Positions 49,597 through 63,972 of a stretch of DNA of 64,000 bases are shown one piece after another. The stretch is from NCBI GenBank assembly GCA_036873135.1, contig JAPTYO010000007.1:16226763-16290762 (forward strand), given 5' to 3'. Source of the DNA: Clarkia xantiana subsp. parviflora (Eukaryota > Streptophyta > Magnoliopsida > Myrtales > Onagraceae). The first letter of the stretch is position 1. Every line of letters begins with the position of its first letter. The notes under the pieces are model-generated. The model did not search any database. It was given only the letters and a program-made list of their open reading frames with translations, and was not told the DNA's origin. The position numbers and the translations under genes were made by a program.

Positions 49597-51073
49597 TCAC
49601 CGGATCGGCCACAACCGACGATCACCGGGAAGGCGATGCTCCTCTACATCGCTCGGAGGAATAAAGCTGTCCATAGACAACCCAGGAACATCAAACGCCA
49701 AGTCATCGATCACCCAAGTCTCCTCCAGCCGCGTTATCGCAGGGCCCGCCTTCAGATCATCCCCGAACCGTGTGATCACAGCCGTCGATCGACCAGAGTG
49801 AGCGATCATCACACCGTCAATCGCACGGTAATCTTGGATATTGGATCGCATGGTGGTCTCCCAGTAGACTGGGTGCGTACCTGGAGATTGTATCCTAGTG
49901 AGGTAGGAATCCTCGAGGTAGACGAGGAGGCCGCTTCTTTGACTGAAGTAGCCGAACGCTGCGTGTTTTATCATCTCGGCAGTGGCGTCGCTCCGGTCGG
50001 TGAGGTCGGTCTGGTCGGCCGACAGTTTGAGGACGAAGCAGTCCACGTCGGTGATGTTCTTTTCTCCCATGTATTGCGCCGATGAGAATATTGCTGCTAT
50101 GGACACTGGATCCAGACCCTGTAATGTAATGTAATGATATCCCAATTCATTAATATTAATATATGGGTGTTTTTTTGTTATATGCTAGTTGTACATCTAT
50201 TTTTACATGAAATTATGTGTAATTTATCGCATATTTTTTTTTAAATAATTGTAATATTTGGAATACAAAATAATATTAAAATATATATATAAAAAAAACA
50301 AAAGACATAAACATGCAGTGATATTTTCAGGGTTTAAAACCTCAAATTGTTATGAGATTTGGACTCAAAAACTTTAAATTAATTGTACAAATATTGATTT
50401 CACTACGTAATATTATTATTTGTATGATTTGACTTGATTGAGTAGTAGCTATCTACTAATTATTCTTTTGGTAGAAAAAAACTTATATATTTTTAAAATA
50501 AATATATTAATTAAAGGTTGGTTGGGGTTGAAGATATAGCTAGAAGCCTAGAAGTAGAGCAAGATCCGGTTTCTTGGCTGGAACGTTAATGGAATACGGT
50601 CCTCAGTGGGGGGCTATATGCCCTACAGAGATTAGGTATAACATGGTCATGGTGTACGGACACATATATGGACCACCTCAAATTTATTATTTCTTTACTT
50701 AATAATAATAATAACTAAATAAACAAACAATACATCTATAATAATCTATTAACGTAATCCCATATATGTTGCCACTTACGGATGCTAGAAAGAAGCACGC
50801 CACCAACTATGAGGTGTAGTGTATGTATGTATGCATATGGGGTTTGTTTTCCCGTGTTAACAATAATAATTAATTACAATAAATACAGAAATTATTAGAC
50901 GTCATACGTAAATAATTTATGTAAATATATGTGACCAAATTATAGAATTGTTTTTTATACAGAGAACCAACCGTCTAGCAGGTCTAGTGATAGGAAACAT
51001 CGTTTTGTATCACACTTATAAATTTATGATAAATAAATAAATAAAAACAACCAGTACAGTAAATACTATATAC

Positions 51074-51112
<39 letters not shown>

Positions 51113-51405
51113 AGTTTAAAAAATGTTAAATTTAGCTACGCTAGCTATAAATAAAGATGCCATATTGTTTCATTATAATTTACACGTCATGTTTATTATT
51201 GAGTGACTATGGTGCATTTGCATGTGCCTTTTCGACTCACTTTTGTAACATGTATGTTAAAAGCATATATATATATATATATTGCAGGAAACAATCTCAG
51301 TGGAAGGATCAATGTGCCACCATTAATTATGGGCCTAGTAAATTCACCGGTCATCTCTGTTTAATTTTTTTTTTCTCTCTTAGGTAGGATGGAATTGCTC
51401 TCTTT

Positions 51406-51452
<47 letters not shown>

Positions 51453-53260
51453 AAAGTTTACATATCGATATATAGTTGAGTTAAAATTTAGGAAGTGATT
51501 TGGTTATTAACTTAGTATGATGTAAAATAAAATATTTATTAGACTGTATATATATTATAAATAATATATTATTTAATGTAGCAGTCGTCAGAGATACACG
51601 CGTTTTGAATTCCTAGTTACCAGCCCAGCTTTAAATGGCCTCGTGTAAATCTGTTGACTTTATGCAGCCTTCTGTTGAAGGATCTGTGACTTTCCCAAAA
51701 GAAAAGAGTACGAGAACAAATATTAATGTTATATATTCCATTGAGATCAACGCGTTTTCATTTAGCTAAACTTCTTCCGTTAAATCCGGTCGGACTTCTA
51801 AAAATGGAAAACATTATCGGCCATTTACCATCCACGCGTGTGAAGTAAATATGTTATATATATTATAGATAAAATTATATATTAGATCGTCAACAAAAAA
51901 TTAGTCATTTGCAAAATGTTGTAACTTTCATTGTTTAGATCCTATCAAAAGCAACATTTTTAGTAATTTTTTTATGTTCCGAGTTTTTTTTAGTTTATTG
52001 ATAGATTAATTGTTATTATTAACAATAATCCTCCACCATATGATTTTCATTTATTGGATCAGTTATTCAAAATACAATCAATGTATTCAAAATTACACAT
52101 ATTAGGAATTAAATTAAGAAAAACATAAACAAATCTCTTGGTTGTCACGAAATCCCAATATGTTTAATTTAATAGTTATAAATTCAACTTCAAAATCAAA
52201 TGCGCTTACTAGTTATCGGGCATGGAAAAATGTAAGGGAAATAACAATAAAGCATTATTATATCCAAACCACTGTCCCAGTCAAATATTTTATTTAATAT
52301 ATTTATTCGGCTGGTGTATCATTGCTATTAAGAAACAAAGATATTGAGATTATTACAACAGAATCATCATCATCATAATAATTTGGTAAATATATTGATA
52401 TTTTAGAAGAAAGAAGGGAGATTCCTCTTCATCATCATGATATCGTATTAGTTAATTAAAAGGTAATTATTTTTGGCCAAACAATAATTAAAGGGTAATT
52501 ATTTGGTATTCAACGATTTGAAATAGACTGATTATTAAGTTCCTAAATTTTAGAGCCACGAGAAAATGTATATATTAGATATAATAACAATATAATAGGC
52601 AGGGGGAAACTTGCCTGGAGAGCTCGCCGGAGAGGCCTGACGCCGCCTTTTGCCGCGTGGGAACCGAGCCACGGAGTATGCCGCCAAGCGACGTGGCCGT
52701 CGCTGCCAGCTACGACCTTGTGTCCTCCAACGACCAGCTCTATCAGCCACTTGTCGGGAAACATCTGCCACATCACGAAGCACCCCGACACTCCCCCGGT
52801 CCCCACGCCGCCGTTTGCGGCCGCTGGTCCGAGGTCGTCAACCACCGCCATCTCGACTTTCCCGGTGACAAATATGTTCTTGACCCGGTTTTCCAACTTC
52901 CGGCAGCCCGTCGCCGCCGTGAAGTGCTGTATTATGTACTGCGCAGAAGATGAAACCTAATGGAAGAAGAAGATAAAATTATCAAATTGTTAGCTAATTT
53001 GAATTTGATAATCAAGCTGATAAAGAATTATTTAGAATAGAGTGGCTTGCCTCTGGGTTAATGGAGGAAGAGTGGGCGAAGGTGGAGACAGGGAAGAGAG
53101 GACAACCTAGGACACTGAGAAGAACTCTGAGATTGGATTTCTTGTTGAAGGAGAAGCGAGTCTTGATCCAGTTCCGCCATGAAATTAATACCTGCCCTTT
53201 CTTCTTTCTTTCATCTTCTTCGTTTATGGGTTCCTCTGATAATGGCGCTAGACGACTCAT
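49597..53260 (-). CDS. DUF620 family protein with two GC-AG introns
   Basis: Plant-specific protein of unknown biochemical role. Three exons: 53051-53260, 52615-52956, 49597-50118, giving 357 residues, close to the family norm. The N-terminus has SRLAPLSEEPI and LRVLLSVLGCPLFPV. The middle exon holds SSAQYIIQHFTAATG and RRALQ. The last exon has GLDPVSIAAIFSSAQYMGEK and AFGYFSQRSGLLVYLEDSYL, ending ITRLEETWVIDDLAFDVPG and a short tail. Both introns are phase 0 and both begin with GC: GAG|GCAAGC (53050) and CAG|GCAAGT (52614). No GT donor nearby preserves the conserved joins. Intron 2 is about 2.5 kb and repeat-filled. No membrane segment or signal peptide is evident. Confidence 0.93.
51074..51111. 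repeat. (AAT)n microsatellite in DUF620 intron 2
   Basis: About 12 AAT units inside the long intron. Confidence 0.9.
51411..51449. repeat. (AT)n microsatellite in DUF620 intron 2
   Basis: About 19 TA units, followed shortly by a sequence (GATTTGGTTATTAAC, about 51498) resembling the end of the MITE at 23227. Confidence 0.9.
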
Positions 53261-53386
53261 CTTCCTCTGCTTCTTTTTTCTGCCTGATGATGATCTATCT
53301 GTCTGTAAAGAAATTAGAGAGAGAGAGAGAAAAGAGCCTTCGTTATTAAGGAGCTAGGTTCATGAAACAGAGTAGTAACCTACCGT

Positions 53387-53462
<76 letters not shown>

Positions 53463-54152
53463 AGACTGCACAGACTTTAACTTCCTTTTTTTTTCTTTCA
53501 AATACTTTACTTTTTATCAAGTCAACTTTTTATGATCTATATGTAAAGAATAGTAAATTATAGAAATACTTTATCTAATCTTAACTAATTTAAATGTGAA
53601 GTGACTAAATTGAGTGTTGTTTTTCCGATATAACACTCTCTAATTTTATTTATTTATCATGAAAGATTTATTTTAATGATAAAAAATGGTTCTACCTTTT
53701 TAATGAAATAGTAAATATCTAAAATATATGTAAAAATTTAAATAGTTAATATTTAAGCTTCATTTGAGTATAATGTATATAATTAATCATTTTCTCGAAT
53801 ATTTTCAAAAATAGTTAATGTATCTACTATCTTCTATTATTTTCAAAAATTTATTAAAAAAATGGTATGATACGTCATAATTCATATACATGTACGTTAA
53901 TAGTACATATTCTAATAAATTATAACACTGACTGACATCACTATATTCCTTACAAAAGTTGACTTAGAGTGCTAAAGTATTTCGTATTCTGAAATCAATT
54001 AATTTTATTTTTCCATTTTAACTCGCATAGAATCAACTCTTAATCTCAATGCTCAATGTTTATAAAGTCTTATTTTTTAGTTTTCTATGTTTATTATTAT
54101 ATTATGGAGATATGTCAGATTACTCTAATCACGGCTTTCTCATAGAAGTTAA
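53261..54152. other. DUF620 promoter region and AT-rich spacer
   Basis: 5'UTR and promoter of the DUF620 gene lie just right of 53260, including a GAGAGAGAGA run at 53315-53330. A compound microsatellite follows at 53391-53458. No gene seen beyond. Confidence 0.4.
53391..53458. repeat. Compound (AT)n(AAT)n microsatellite
   Basis: About 18 AT units running directly into about 10 AAT units, roughly 130 bp upstream of the DUF620 ATG. Confidence 0.93.
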
Positions 54153-55973
54153 GAGCACTTCCAATAGGAAGTGCCTAGTGCCTCCACATCAGCAGCCACG
54201 TCACTACCAACTCATCAAAGTGGCACTGCTACAGTATTTGCTACAGTAAATGACACTATAAAATTGGCACTATCTCCGGTAGTGGAGGCCAAGTTCCACT
54301 TCTACATTGGGACCCACATAATTTCATAATTCAAATATAATTTTTGCATTATATATAAATTATATATCATTATATATTCATATTTTTTTACAAATACGGA
54401 CATGAATAAATAATGAGATTCAAGTATTAGATGTTTTAATTAAAAAAAAATAGGGAAAAATATATACAAAATTATAAAAATGTAATTGAATTTTTTAATA
54501 AAAATTTACATTCTATAGGGATAAGAAAATAACCGGTCTGGTCGGTTCGGAGCTGATATAGACTGGACCGATTCCAAACAGACCAATTATGCGAGAGGAG
54601 AACTAGACCAAAAACCAGTAATATACTTCTCAAAAAATTGATTTTTGATTGGACCAGACTGTTTTGAACTGGTTTTTAACTGGATCAGTTTTGTCGGAGG
54701 ATCGGTTTTTCGTTTTTTTTTTTAATTAGGGTAAATTTGTATAGGAAAATGGGTCGGACCAGTTTTGAACCGAACCAGACTTTTTTTACAGTTCCAGTCC
54801 AAAATCGGTCCAGAATTTTTAGTGCTAATTTCAAATTCAGTCCAGACCGGACCATACTGTTTTAATTAGTACCAATTCAGTTCGGAACATATTCGGGCCC
54901 GACCGGTTCGTGCATATCCATAGTTCTCTATTGTCAATTCATTGCAATAATTATACGTTACTTGACCAAGGTAAAATTACTATTAGGTGCAGTCCCCATG
55001 CGGCATGCAGAATGATTGATAAGTATAATTGTTGATATAATAACATTGATCAATCAAATTCATTGAATCTATTATTTCACCATAATCAGTGTATATCTGT
55101 TATACGTTAATTGACATATATTAATTCAACATCATCAACATATTCACGTTTATGTACATCCATGATCATATTAGTAAATTGATTATTGCATTAATCATGT
55201 GTTTTTATATATGATTTTCAATATATGTAAATTAACAATATATTATATATACATCATTCTAAAAGTATAATTTTTATAATAATTTATCGTAAAAGATATA
55301 TTTCTTTCATATAATAATATAATATAATACGTAAAATATATAAAAAAATATATATGCATTAAAATAATATAATATTTTGTAGTAATTATTTTCCATATTT
55401 AATAATTTGAAATGTTATACTATTTCAAAATTTAGAATTAACGGTTATTCAACATGGTAACATATAAACAAATTAGATATGGAAATTTCGAAATTGATTC
55501 AAAGTTAAAAAGTAGTAATTTTGGTTCGTGTCGTTATTTATGTTACATAATATTCAAAATGACTGATTACGGCTCTTGTCTATCTGACTTAGCGTAACCG
55601 AATATATATACAATCAAAGAGATGAGCAACACAATCGAATAAAATAATATTAAAAAGTTGGCACCGACATGAACAGTAACTTGGGAGTTCCTACTAGTAG
55701 GCACTGTCCCACTTCACTATTCACTCAATAATGGCAAAACAGTAATATTAGTAATCCTAGTCACGCCTAGTGGCGCCTAGTCAGCGTCCAGTGGCAAAAA
55801 TTGGAACTAGGCACTCCCATTTTGGAACAAGGCACTCCTATTGAAAATGCAAGTGCCTATTTAATCATTACCAGTAGGGACCAACAGTAAATGGCACTAG
55901 GCACTCTCTACAATAATAAATTTACAACATGGAATTAGGAACTAGGCACTAGGCACTACTATTGGAAGTGCTC
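54153..55973. mobile_element. PIF/Harbinger-type element, 1.8 kb, non-coding
   Basis: Begins GAGCACTTCCAATAGGAAG and ends ACTATTGGAAGTGCTC (inverted). It is flanked by TAA (54150-54152 and 55974-55976), a TWA target duplication. Subterminal regions repeat GGCACTAGGCACT motifs in both orientations. The interior is AT-rich and encodes no transposase. A hAT-like insertion sits at about 54520-54925. The terminal motif is shared with the element at 11387. Confidence 0.78.
54520..54925. mobile_element. hAT-like insertion inside the Harbinger-type element
   Basis: TAGGGATAAGAAAATAACCGG on the left is mirrored by CCGGTTCGTGCATATCCATA on the right. The interior repeats GGTCGGTTCGG- and CCAGACCGGACC-like units. 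A clear target duplication could not be identified. Confidence 0.5.
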
Positions 55974-57331
55974 TAAGAGGAAGGAAAGCCAGAGACTACT
56001 TGGGTCTTGGAGTTGGAATCAGAGCGCCGTTTATTGGCTCGCGTTGACTCGGTCATCTAAATGTTAAAGAAAATAACTTAAAAGGTCCTTAACTTACACC
56101 TAAGGTGCTTTATATCCTCTATCTTCTAGATGGGCCACTACTTGTTCCTTAGCTTTTTTTTCCAGTAATACTACGGGATTTTGCTTGTTAATAATTATTC
56201 CACTACTAATCATCTAGCTCGATCGATATCTTATTTAATTATGTTGCTTTAGAATTGTATATTAGTGATACGATGCGGAACAAAATGAGTCGAGTGTCTA
56301 GTAACCTCCTTAAATAATCTAAAATATTTGGCAAAAAATTCGCAAATTTAAATTATAAATATAAAAACAAAATGAGTTAATTGATCGGTATTATAATTTA
56401 GGGTTAGTAATTAAATTACTATCTGAATTTTGACATATATATATATATATATATAAATCACTAACGTAACTTTGAATTTTTAAAGTTGGTTATATGAACT
56501 TCCATTTTCCAAGCAAATTGCTACATCCACTATAATTAACTTCAAACTGAACAGAAAATTAACATTTTCAGCCACATGAGATCTTTTGATTTGTGCATAA
56601 GTAAATTGAAAGGTTGCAGCAAAATACATTTCATTGGACGTTCAATTTAACCTCCACAATATAAATGTCGTCTTTCAATTGAAAGTACGTATTTCACAGC
56701 AATATTTTCAATTTCTTAACGGATCCATTTCGATTACTCATCAAAATGCCTCACGTAACTGGAATATACTTATTTTTGTCCAATTTGACGTAATTTATTG
56801 TAACAAATGTAGTAATTTGCTTAGGAATTAAAAATTTAAGTTGTATTCAAGTAACAATTTGTTATTGAATCAAATTTTATGAAATAATTACCATAGACGT
56901 TTTAATTGAATAAGTATAATGTATTTAGATAAGAAAAAAAAATACTAAATTACAAGTGATCAACTTACATCATATAGGAATTAACCTATTTGTTTGTTGG
57001 TTATATTAACAAGTGGGAGGGAATATAATGGAATTATGGTCGTCACGTTGCTTTTCATGGGGTTCATTCTTGTACACGTGAAATTTTCTGACAACAGTCA
57101 ATTGTGATCATATAATAAATCATTAAACATATCTCCTCTTCGGAATTATTCATTTACTTGCTAGCTAGGAACATGTTCGTAATAAATGCACCAAATCTTG
57201 CTATAGGAACTCAATCCAATTATTCAAAGTGTTAGTTTCGCCTCAACTAAAGATGCATGTAACTAGGAATCTCCTTCCTGGCAAAGGAGATGTTTAGTAC
57301 TAATTATATCACTTATTTTTTAAAAGCTGAC

Positions 57332-57369
<38 letters not shown>

Positions 57370-59002
57370 CATTAATTTGGAGCGAGTCCACAACATCAGT
57401 CATATTTTAAGTTTTGTTTCTTAATGTCTTAACATATAATCAGTTTATACGAGTATTTCTATTTTATTGGTAACCGTATCTCACACCAATATTAATTAGT
57501 GGCTAAATATCAAAGAGAAGAAATCAAGAGACACAATATTTACATAGTTTGGTTAATTCGACTTATATTTAAGGGTAAAACACAGATCTCATTGTAGTTT
57601 TATAACTGGAAAGTCTCATCGATTTTTCCAATAAACATCTCTTAAAATATGCTATTTTATAATGACCATATGAAATACTCTTCAAGATTTTCTTCATATT
57701 GCTCTACTCTCCTTAAAAAAAACACTGAAGGTCTATTTCTTATACAAATCTTGGCTAGAAGAAGAAAAGATTAATCTCTTTTATGAAATGCTAACCATAT
57801 ATGCAAGAGTAAAGACAACAATTTCAACAGGTTTGAATATATTGGATGGATGTTTTGCAAACCCTAGCGCACGGATTTGACTATAATTTGACGTTGAGAT
57901 GATAGTACGTTGACTGGTGTACAACTTGTGGTTGAGAGTTGAGACCCATGTAGATACTTTTACGGCAGGCAAGTCTGGTACGGCTTCCACATCTCTCTAT
58001 CCTATCATGTGTGTAAATGTAATTATTCAATTTCTGGTGGATCGTCTTCCACACCTGAAACTGGAAGACACGACAACAGCACCACCACCTGTCGTAAGTT
58101 TTGTTTAATGATTTTTTAATTTAAAAAAAAAAAACTCAGTATAGAGCATAAAAGTAGGGTAATCCACACAAATTAATTGATCGATTTAATAAGTAACCGC
58201 TCAACGTTAATAAAAAAAAGTAACCGCTCAACAATACATGTGTCAACGTATCACGTCGACCCGGGATCCACTTCTATTTCCCGCGAATCCGCATCACGTC
58301 GAATATGAAATGGATACGTGTTTAATTTCCCACAGTGTGGGTTCGGAGTCGCATAGCAGCGTAAACCCGATCCATTCATTATATATATTATATTTAATTT
58401 TTAAAATAAATAATAAGACTAGTAATATATACTACTAAGCTCTAAAATATAAATTTGAATTTGGTGTTGGTGTTGGTGTTGGACTGTGATTTGAATTTGA
58501 AGGTTGATTTGGATATAAACTCGAGAGTTGATGATGACATGTTTAAAATTTATGGAGCGGTCGGCGCGCCGAGGTCGTCTACATGATTATTTTAACCATA
58601 ATACCTATCTGTGAGCTGTACAAATAAATCGACTCATGAAGCGGATTCAGGACTTACAAAATCCGCGCCGCCCGTCTCATTAAAGGTCCCTGACTCAATA
58701 CTTCATCCTTAATAAGATGTTAGTGGTTGAAAAAGTATTCATAGCTATTATTATACTTTGTGAGCTGATCAGAAACAAATAAGCATTAGTCAATCCTCCA
58801 TAAATGATTAGGAGTTCAAACTTCTCTAAAACCCTAGAAATGAGAAAAAAAAAAGAAGTCATAATTGTAAAATAAGTATCCTACACATGTAGCGTCCTTA
58901 AAGAATTGTAAATTCCAAAGTGAACCAACCGATGCTTCAATCGAGCCCAGCCGAGTGATAATCAGTTGCATTACCAAGCCTTTACACATATTACATTTAC
59001 AG
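55974..59002. other. Intergenic, no gene recognised
   Basis: AT-rich, with an (AT)n run at 57335-57368. A GC-richer patch at 58236-58400 (CACGTCGACCCGGGATCC) resembles a decayed relative of the GGGTCGAC-rich hAT MITE at 20050. A GTGTTG repeat occurs at 58463-58482. Confidence 0.3.
57335..57368. repeat. (AT)n microsatellite
   Basis: About 17 TA units. Confidence 0.9.
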
Positions 59003-59505
59003 TGTATAGACCGTTTGTTATGTGGTCGGATTTTTTTGGTATCATTCGGTTTTTCGGTTCGGTTCGGTCCTCATGTCTTAAAAACCGTGGAGACCGAACT
59101 AGACCGAAGTTATTCAATGATATAATATAATATGATATATATTATATATCATATTAAGATAACTTAAAATTTTTCTTAAGGAAATCAAATATCTTCTCTT
59201 TTTATTAATTTTGGAACTTTAAGAATATTCTATAAGTATTAGTTGTATGAAATTTTGTATAGTATTTTACATAATTTTTGTTTAGTATTCTAAAATTGGA
59301 GAAATTTTAAATATTGATTATTACGTTCGGATTTTCGGTTAAAACCGAAAACCGAACCGAAAAAACCGTACTAAACATGGACGGATTATTTTTTTCCATA
59401 TGGATTTTTGGTCGGATTTTTTTGTTAAAAAAATCCGGTCCGAATAAATCGGACTCCGACCGAAATAGCTAAAAAACCGGTCCGACCGAACCGGTTTCAC
59501 CCCTA
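59003..59505. mobile_element. Decayed hAT-like MITE
   Basis: The right end CGGTTTCACCCCTA is a hAT-type terminus. The interior carries CGGTTCGGTTCGGTCC and the inverse CCGAACCGAAAAAACCG. Possible 8-bp duplicates ATTTACAG (58995-59002) and ATTTACAC (59506-59513) match at 7 of 8. The left terminus is degenerate. Confidence 0.5.
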
Positions 59506-59857
59506 ATTTACACCACTGGAAATATGTAAACAAATAATTTTTCCATCGGACTCGACTAAACCTCAGATTTCAAAAAGAAAAAAAGTAGACTATGATTGTT
59601 GCTAATGCAGATTTCAACATGCCTGATCTATGAAAATTGGCTTAAATTCAAATCAACTTCATTTTATCCAACCCCTATTAGAATATAAAAAACTACTTAT
59701 GCAATCCAGAACAACACTAAGATAGGAAGCTGGTTCTTCAAATTCAATCTCCCCCGTTCTGCATTAGATACATTGTCTTTCAATAACACACCTAGTACAA
59801 TCTCTCTGGTTTATAAGGCAGCAACATAATATCTAAAACATCCGAAATAAGGATTCA

Positions 59858-61575
<1,718 letters not shown>

Positions 61576-62650
61576 TAGCACTCCTTATCACGATAAAGTC
61601 TACAGAAGATAAACCCACTAGAAGAAGTCAGACACCAGCAAGATAAAACATATCCACGGCTTATTGGCAATCGAGTTCCCTAACAAGCGGAAAACACTTC
61701 CAGATACTAGATAGACAGATTAGATATCCACGGCTTATTGGAGCAGTTTACACCAAAAACAACTGCTATTCTTTTCAGCAGATTTAAAAAATAAACATGC
61801 CAACTACAAAAATGTCTTGATAACTTAATCTCAACAACATAAATGGGGACTATGTTGCATCAGCACTCCCAGCCAAACATTGAATAAAAATCGTTGTATT
61901 AGCTCACAGTCTTCATAAAATTCTCCTACACCTGCACCATCTATGATTCTTAAGTATGAAACGGTTGAAAACTGTCCGAACAACCCAGCCAATAAAAAAT
62001 ACTAGCCGTCAGGTCAGGTAGCAGAACAGAAAATCCAGCCACTATGAATTCAGTTCAGCATGTACTTCTAAATTTTGGAATTTTTTACTGACATGACAGA
62101 TTATTTTGCCTAAGATACGAGAGATCGACTAAGTAGGAACTAAACTAAACCTAAAATACGTCACAAACAAGATTAAGAGAAGATCCGATCTTAAATGAAC
62201 TAATTATACATGTTAGTACGTCTGTACTCCTGATTCGTCATTGCTGAATGACAGGAGCCGCAGATCAAATAAATATCATCCATGCAGAAGATCACACACG
62301 AAAACACAAAAATATTAAGATTAAACTAAGAAATCGGGAAGATGCTCAAATATGAGGATCAAGCAAGCTCCAAAAAGAAACCATAATTCATGAAACTACC
62401 GATCTCTGCATGAATCACGAATAAAATCCTGATAATCTATGAACCATTCACAGTGCAACCATCATCATAATCAAAATCACGAAACAGCAGAGATATGGAT
62501 GTGGAGGCTGGAGGAGCTTACCTGTCTTTCCTCCTGATCGTTGCTTGCCAAAAGAAACGTCCAGAGAATTTGAGTGGCAAAGGCAAACTGGCAAACTGCT
62601 AAACGCATCCCAGGCAGGACACTTAATAAAGCGTTTCTCCATGGTTCGAG
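61576..62650 (-). promoter_or_regulatory. 5'UTR with intron of the SC35-like gene
   Basis: GACAG|GTAAGC at 62521 and CTGTAG|ACTTT at 61600 bracket a probable 922-bp intron in the leader. The first untranslated exon would lie right of 62521. Leader introns are common in plant SR genes. Short reading frames here have no domain. Confidence 0.6.
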
Positions 62651-63691
62651 AAGCTTCTGGCCTCTGGATGCGAAAGCCACGGCCCAATACTGGGCCGTAT
62701 ATTTTATGGGCCTGACCGTTTGCTGTCCGAATATTTGTCTGCGGCCCGGAACATTTTTTTTAATAAAAAAAAAAAAAAACCAAATTGGTCTTGTCTAGCT
62801 AGTAACACAAATTACTAGTTTAAGTTTTTTTTTTTTAAAATAAAATCTAATTTAATTTTACTGATCGTGCAATTAGTTAGGGACATTGCATTCATCGTTT
62901 GTTTTGGATGGAAATGTCATGTGTCTGTTACATGACATCCAAATTCAACGAAAAATGAGAAAAATGTGATATTTACCCCTCAAAGTTTGGCTACCAAAAT
63001 GGACATAAAGACAAAGTTCAGCTACTTGTTTGCATAATCCAACTTTCATTCAGCTAGCAAAGTGCACAGTGACCTATTTGTATGTAATTGTTGTGAATTG
63101 CCACGGCGCACATGTGGAATTCCATAAAAAACAAACTGAAAATGTATCGGACTTAGCTATTTGCATAATCAGACAAATTAAACTAGCAATCTGTACAAAT
63201 AAAAAGTTGATCTAGCAATTTGTCGGGATTGTTTTATAATTCTTAGAAATGTAAAATGTCATATGTCCAACACTAGTAATAAGATATATCCACCACACCA
63301 GTAGAGATCAGAAAAATAAGTAAATAAATAAATACAGCGCAAATATAGCAGCTATATTTAGATAAGACGTATAATTGAAGGCTATTGATGAATGGAATTT
63401 GTGTGAAAATCCTTATCTAGACTACACAAAAATCGGAGGCTTGAGTCGTAGTCGCCGGTAATTAACGTTGTTGCATGTCACCCGTTGCAGATATGTCATC
63501 TCCTTCTATATTCTCTCTCTTCACCTTGCTTGCTCATTCATGGAGATTGATTGATTACTCGATAATCCCCACCAACACCGCAGGCCAAATCCTTCTATAG
63601 GAATAGGATCTTCATATATATATACGTGATTTCATTGTACATTTCCAGATATAACGCAAAATTACGTAATTAAGTGGAAACGAGAAAGAAA
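62651..63691. promoter_or_regulatory. Shared divergent promoter region
   Basis: About 1 kb between the oppositely oriented SC35-like and IQM genes. Includes an A-run (62765-62779) and a T-run (62826-62836). The probable IQM leader lies in about 63480-63691. No specific element assigned. Confidence 0.35.
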
Positions 63692-63972
63692 ATGGCGTAT
63701 GACGCGCCACTTAGCTTTAACCGGAGGGAGTTTGAGCTGTTTTCTCTGGCATCTCCGACGATCACCCCGGATCTGTTGCCCCTGACGCCGGCGGGTGGGC
63801 TGAAGAAGAGAGTGGGGTCCACTGACAGCACAAGGAGCAGTAACCTGTCATTTTCTGAACTCCCCACAACCGAGAAACACCACCAAGCAGCTACCAGGTT
63901 GCAGAAAGTCTACAAAAGTTTCCGTACCAGAAGACGACTCGCTGATTGTGCTGTCCTTGTGGAGCAAAGATG
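63692..63972 (+). CDS. IQ-motif calmodulin-binding protein, IQM family (first exon)
   Basis: First exon only; the gene continues beyond the window. The ATG at 63692 opens 93 codons plus two bases, ending at a TG|GTATGT donor that splits a Trp codon. The N-terminal [13 protein letters not shown] is followed by a Ser-rich stretch and the single IQ-type helix [26 protein letters not shown] comes directly after it. This start and motif order match the plant IQM family (Arabidopsis IQM1-6), which binds calmodulin independently of calcium. The molecular role is inferred from the family. Confidence 0.85.

Noticed and set aside
49636..50085. 149-codon plus-strand open frame
   Set aside because: Antisense shadow of the DUF620 last exon, whose minus-strand frame has clear family motifs.
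52650..52960. Three overlapping plus-strand open frames
   Set aside because: Antisense to the GC-rich DUF620 middle exon. Their Pro/Arg-rich products are typical of shadow frames.
62448..62798. Open frames around the first leader exon of the SC35-like gene
   Set aside because: They overlap the predicted untranslated exon and its donor, and show no domain.
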